A DNA stretch of 64,000 nucleotides from Sphingomonadales bacterium (GTDB lineage Bacteria; Pseudomonadota; Alphaproteobacteria; Sphingomonadales; Sphingomonadaceae), in NCBI GenBank assembly GCA_016704425.1, contig JADJAC010000002.1:434001-498000 (forward strand), read 5' to 3'. How positions within the stretch are numbered: position 1 is the first letter of the stretch; each line of letters starts with the position of its first letter. Position numbers and translations under genes: made by a program. Below the pieces are notes generated by a model that saw nothing but the letters and a program-made list of their open reading frames with translations, had not been told where the DNA came from and did no database searches. Positions 61,501-64,000 of the stretch are shown here, piece after piece.

Positions 61501-62598
61501 ATGAGCAACAGGATGCACAGCGCCAATCCCTTGAAGATTGGTCTCTTCGGCGCGAACTGTTCCAATGGCCTTGCAGCCACGACAGTGCCAGAACGGTGGG
61601 AGGCGAACTGGGATAACAATCTCTCGCTTGCTCGCATGGCTGATGAAGCGGGTCTGGAGTTCATGCTTCCGATCGCGCGCTGGCGCGGTTTTGGGGGAGA
61701 ATCGCAGTTTCAGGAGAGCGTCTTGGAGACGGTTACTTGGGCGGCGGGACTTCTCGCGGCCACTACCGGGATAACGGTATTTGCCACAACACACGTTTCC
61801 TACTTTCATCCGGTGGTCGCGGCCAAGCAGATTGCGACAATGGATCACATCGGTGGCGGACGATACGGGCTCAATATAGTCTGCGGTTGGAGTCAGGCTG
61901 AATTTGACATGTTCGGAATCAAGCTCTCGCTTGAGACCGAGGGAAGGTATGAATACGGCCAGGAGTGGTTCGACATTGTTCGCAAAATTTGGACGAGCAG
62001 CGAGCCATTCGACTGGAGCGGCAAATATTTCAATTTGCGCGGCGTGAAGGGGCATCCAAAGCCGACAGGTGGCGTGCTCCCTCCCATCATGAACGCCGGA
62101 GCGTCGGGTCCCGGCCAGGATTTCGGAGCGAGGAACGCCGATAGTTGCTTTATCACGATGGTCTCACCCGAAAAAGGCAAGATGGAAGTGGAGGCGATCA
62201 AGCGGAGCGCCAAAGAAAAATACCTTAGAGATGTAACAGTATCTACTAACTGCTATGTTGTTTGCCGAAATACGCGCAAGGAAGCAGAAGAATATCACCG
62301 ATACTATACGGAAGAATGCGGAGATCATGAGGCGGCAGAAAATCTTATGTCTTCACTTGGCGTGAGTAGTAAATCATTTTCTGCAGAGCATTACAAATTA
62401 TACAAAACCAGATTTCTTGGGGGCCACGGAGGCTATCCTATCATCGGAAGTCCGGATGACGTTGCGGATGAACTGGAGAAGATTTCGCATGCCGGTTACG
62501 CCAGCGTTGCTTTGAGCTTTGTCAATTATCTGAACGAGCTTCCATTGTTCAGGGATGAAGTTTTGACGAGACTAGCCGCAAGGCGTGTAAGAGCTTGA
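61501..62598 (+). CDS. LLM-class flavin-dependent monooxygenase
   Basis: The 365-residue protein has the luciferase-like monooxygenase fold, with NPLKIGLFGANCSNGLAATT and MDHIGGGRYGLNIVCGWSQA typical of the group containing alkanesulfonate, dimethylsulfone and pyrimidine (RutA-type) monooxygenases. It uses reduced flavin made by a separate reductase, none of which is seen here. It would hydroxylate the starting compound of the cluster. Base composition falls in the last third of the gene, with many A+T-rich codons. It starts at ATG 61501. Confidence 0.88.
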   Translation: MSNRMHSANPLKIGLFGANCSNGLAATTVPERWEANWDNNLSLARMADEAGLEFMLPIARWRGFGGESQFQESVLETVTWAAGLLAATTGITVFATTHVSYFHPVVAAKQIATMDHIGGGRYGLNIVCGWSQAEFDMFGIKLSLETEGRYEYGQEWFDIVRKIWTSSEPFDWSGKYFNLRGVKGHPKPTGGVLPPIMNAGASGPGQDFGARNADSCFITMVSPEKGKMEVEAIKRSAKEKYLRDVTVSTNCYVVCRNTRKEAEEYHRYYTEECGDHEAAENLMSSLGVSSKSFSAEHYKLYKTRFLGGHGGYPIIGSPDDVADELEKISHAGYASVALSFVNYLNELPLFRDEVLTRLAARRVRA

Positions 62599-62666
62599 CG
62601 GTTATGTTATTAAAGAAATTAGGGTTTAATAGCTAAATATAAGCTTACATAGAAAGGGGAGATGTC

Positions 62667-64000
62667 ATGAACGTTACTAAGGATAAGGCGGTAAGGTCGA
62701 AAATTTCATACTTCAGGTATTCGACGGCTCTTGCCGGGTTTCTGTCGTTTGGGAATAATGCTCTTGCTCAAACAGCAGTATCCAATGAACAAGCAGCAGA
62801 GCCCAATGGAACTGTCGGCATCGAGGAAATCATCGTTACTGCACAGAAGAAGTCGGAAAACGTTCAGAAGGTCGGGATTGCCATTCAGGCTTTCACGGGC
62901 GACGATCTGGCCGAGCGCGGAATTCAATCAAGTACGCAATTGGTTGATGTCACGCCCGGCCTCGCTCTATCTAGCGCCGGCGGCGGCACAGAGAGCCACT
63001 TTTCCATTCGCGGCGTGACGCAGAGCGATTACAATGACATTGTCGAGTCTCCGAATGCGGTTTACCTGGACGATGGCTATATGCCCTTCCAGGGCGCTCA
63101 GACCTTCATGATGATGGATTTGGAGCGCGTTGAGATACAAAAAGGGCCGCAAGGCACGCTCTTCGGCCGAAATGCAACCGGTGGCCTTATCCAGTTCATT
63201 TCGAGGAAGCCGAGCCTGACCGAGTATTCCGGCTATCTTTCGTTGGAGGCTGGTATGTTGGATAGCCCGACGAACCCGCTGCGCACCACAGTTGAGGGGG
63301 CCGTTGGAGGGCCGATCTCAGACAAGCTTGGTTTCCGGATTGCCGCAAAAGGCTTCAAGCTCTCGCCCTTCGTGATCAACAGGTATCCCGAACAGCTATT
63401 CGAAGGCCCGCTTTCGGGCGACGGCGCAGACCTTGGTGCCGAACGCATGCTGGCGGTACGCGGCATTCTCCTTTTCAAGCCGAGCGAGTCGTTTTCAAGC
63501 GAGCTCACCGGCTTTGTCTTGCGCAGAACAATGTCGGCGGGTTTATTTGAGCAAGAACAGGCCGCTCCCGTCATCGATAGAAATGGCACGTGGGTCGATA
63601 CGGTTGTGATTGGCCCAAATGAAACGAGACTGTCGATCGGCCCGGGTGGTGCCGATGCCGGTTGGGACGTCCAAAACACAGGCATCTTCACACCTGGACC
63701 TCCGGGAAGACCGGTTCCTGGCGGTGATTATTTCGGTTTTACGGGAATAAAGCCTTGGGTGACGTCTAGCTCTTACGGCTTTGACAAGGCGGGCCATGTC
63801 GACATGGAAGGCGTCAACCTGAAAAACACTTGGGATATCTCGGGTGCGATTACGCTGACGTCCGTCAGCGACTACAAGAAATTGTCAAAGCTGCAAACCT
63901 CCAACGGCGCTTCCGGACCGACTGCTGTAATATTCCCGACTATCGGCAATGAAGCCTGGTCATTTACCCAGGAACTTCGTCTCAATGGAAAGGCCGGAAA
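62667..64000 (+). CDS. TonB-dependent outer-membrane receptor (partial, 3' end outside window)
   Basis: From ATG 62667, with AGGGGAG nearby, the frame stays open to the window end (444 codons). The product has a signal peptide (ending ALAQ near residue 38), the TonB box-like IEEIIVTAQKKSENVQKVGI and the plug domain with FSIRGVTQSDYNDIVESPNA, VYLDDGYMPFQGAQTFMMMD, LERVEIQKGPQGTLFGRNAT and GGLIQFISRKPSLTEYSGYL. It should import the substrate of the catabolic cluster across the outer membrane. It is the last gene visible in the operon. Confidence 0.93.
   Translation, partial: MNVTKDKAVRSKISYFRYSTALAGFLSFGNNALAQTAVSNEQAAEPNGTVGIEEIIVTAQKKSENVQKVGIAIQAFTGDDLAERGIQSSTQLVDVTPGLALSSAGGGTESHFSIRGVTQSDYNDIVESPNAVYLDDGYMPFQGAQTFMMMDLERVEIQKGPQGTLFGRNATGGLIQFISRKPSLTEYSGYLSLEAGMLDSPTNPLRTTVEGAVGGPISDKLGFRIAAKGFKLSPFVINRYPEQLFEGPLSGDGADLGAERMLAVRGILLFKPSESFSSELTGFVLRRTMSAGLFEQEQAAPVIDRNGTWVDTVVIGPNETRLSIGPGGADAGWDVQNTGIFTPGPPGRPVPGGDYFGFTGIKPWVTSSSYGFDKAGHVDMEGVNLKNTWDISGAITLTSVSDYKKLSKLQTSNGASGPTAVIFPTIGNEAWSFTQELRLNGKAG

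Overview
The window looks like chromosomal DNA of an alphaproteobacterium, most probably a member of the Sphingomonadales. The reasons are inference from the protein set: a C4-type 5-aminolevulinate synthase with the alphaproteobacterial residue layout, many small overlapping operons typical of sphingomonads, a Tat-exported DUF885 hydrolase, a TonB-dependent receptor of the sphingomonad type, and G+C-rich codon use throughout. The genus cannot be fixed from this window.

Bases 1-46488 are ordinary core genome. In order they hold: a SleB-type cell-wall hydrolase (cut by the window edge) and mtgA; a secreted amidohydrolase; ybaB-dnaX with the SRP RNA behind them; a ferredoxin with two tandem cysteine desulfurases; an alpha/beta hydrolase and MarR-like regulator; a PLP dehydratase; an ornithine decarboxylase followed by a deoxyhypusine-synthase-like gene (a polyamine unit whose leader can base-pair with its own ribosome binding site); two MAPEG membrane proteins; an RNA methyltransferase, NAD(P)HX repair enzyme and ilvD; an AI-2E family permease; N-formylglutamate amidohydrolase and DUF885 peptidase; topA, dprA and plsY; murI, a thioesterase and hemA; rpiB-glyA-nrdR-trmJ; rpsD; phaC-phaZ for polyhydroxyalkanoate; a GT32-like glycosyltransferase; a PEP-CTERM surface protein; mutL; and the mreBCD-mrdA-rodA rod-shape operon, ending at tRNA-Lys(CUU).

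Bases 46489-54565 are accessory DNA next to tRNA-Lys. The first half carries two nuclease-fold proteins (a PD-(D/E)XK protein and a CoiA-like protein), an unknown protein, an Apea/HEPN-like protein and an AlpA-type regulator, a combination that suggests a small defence island. The second half is a decayed F-type conjugation operon: traE lacks its 5' end, traK and traB are split by a 655-bp inversion that restores both frames when flipped back, a DsbC-like gene is intact, and traV is fused in frame to the tail of an IS30-family transposase. An IS5-family transposase fragment follows.

Bases 54566-64000 are an aromatic-type catabolic cluster: a LysR regulator diverges from an operon of a carboxymuconolactone-decarboxylase-family gene (interrupted by a 1508-bp IS3 element with an 8-bp target duplication), an ornithine-cyclodeaminase-family enzyme, a gentisate-dioxygenase-like double cupin, an HpaH-type hydratase, an HpaI-type aldolase, a flavin-dependent (LLM) monooxygenase and a TonB-dependent receptor cut by the window end. 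The hydratase and aldolase point to a C7 dioate intermediate ending in pyruvate and a semialdehyde. The substrate is not visible from sequence alone.
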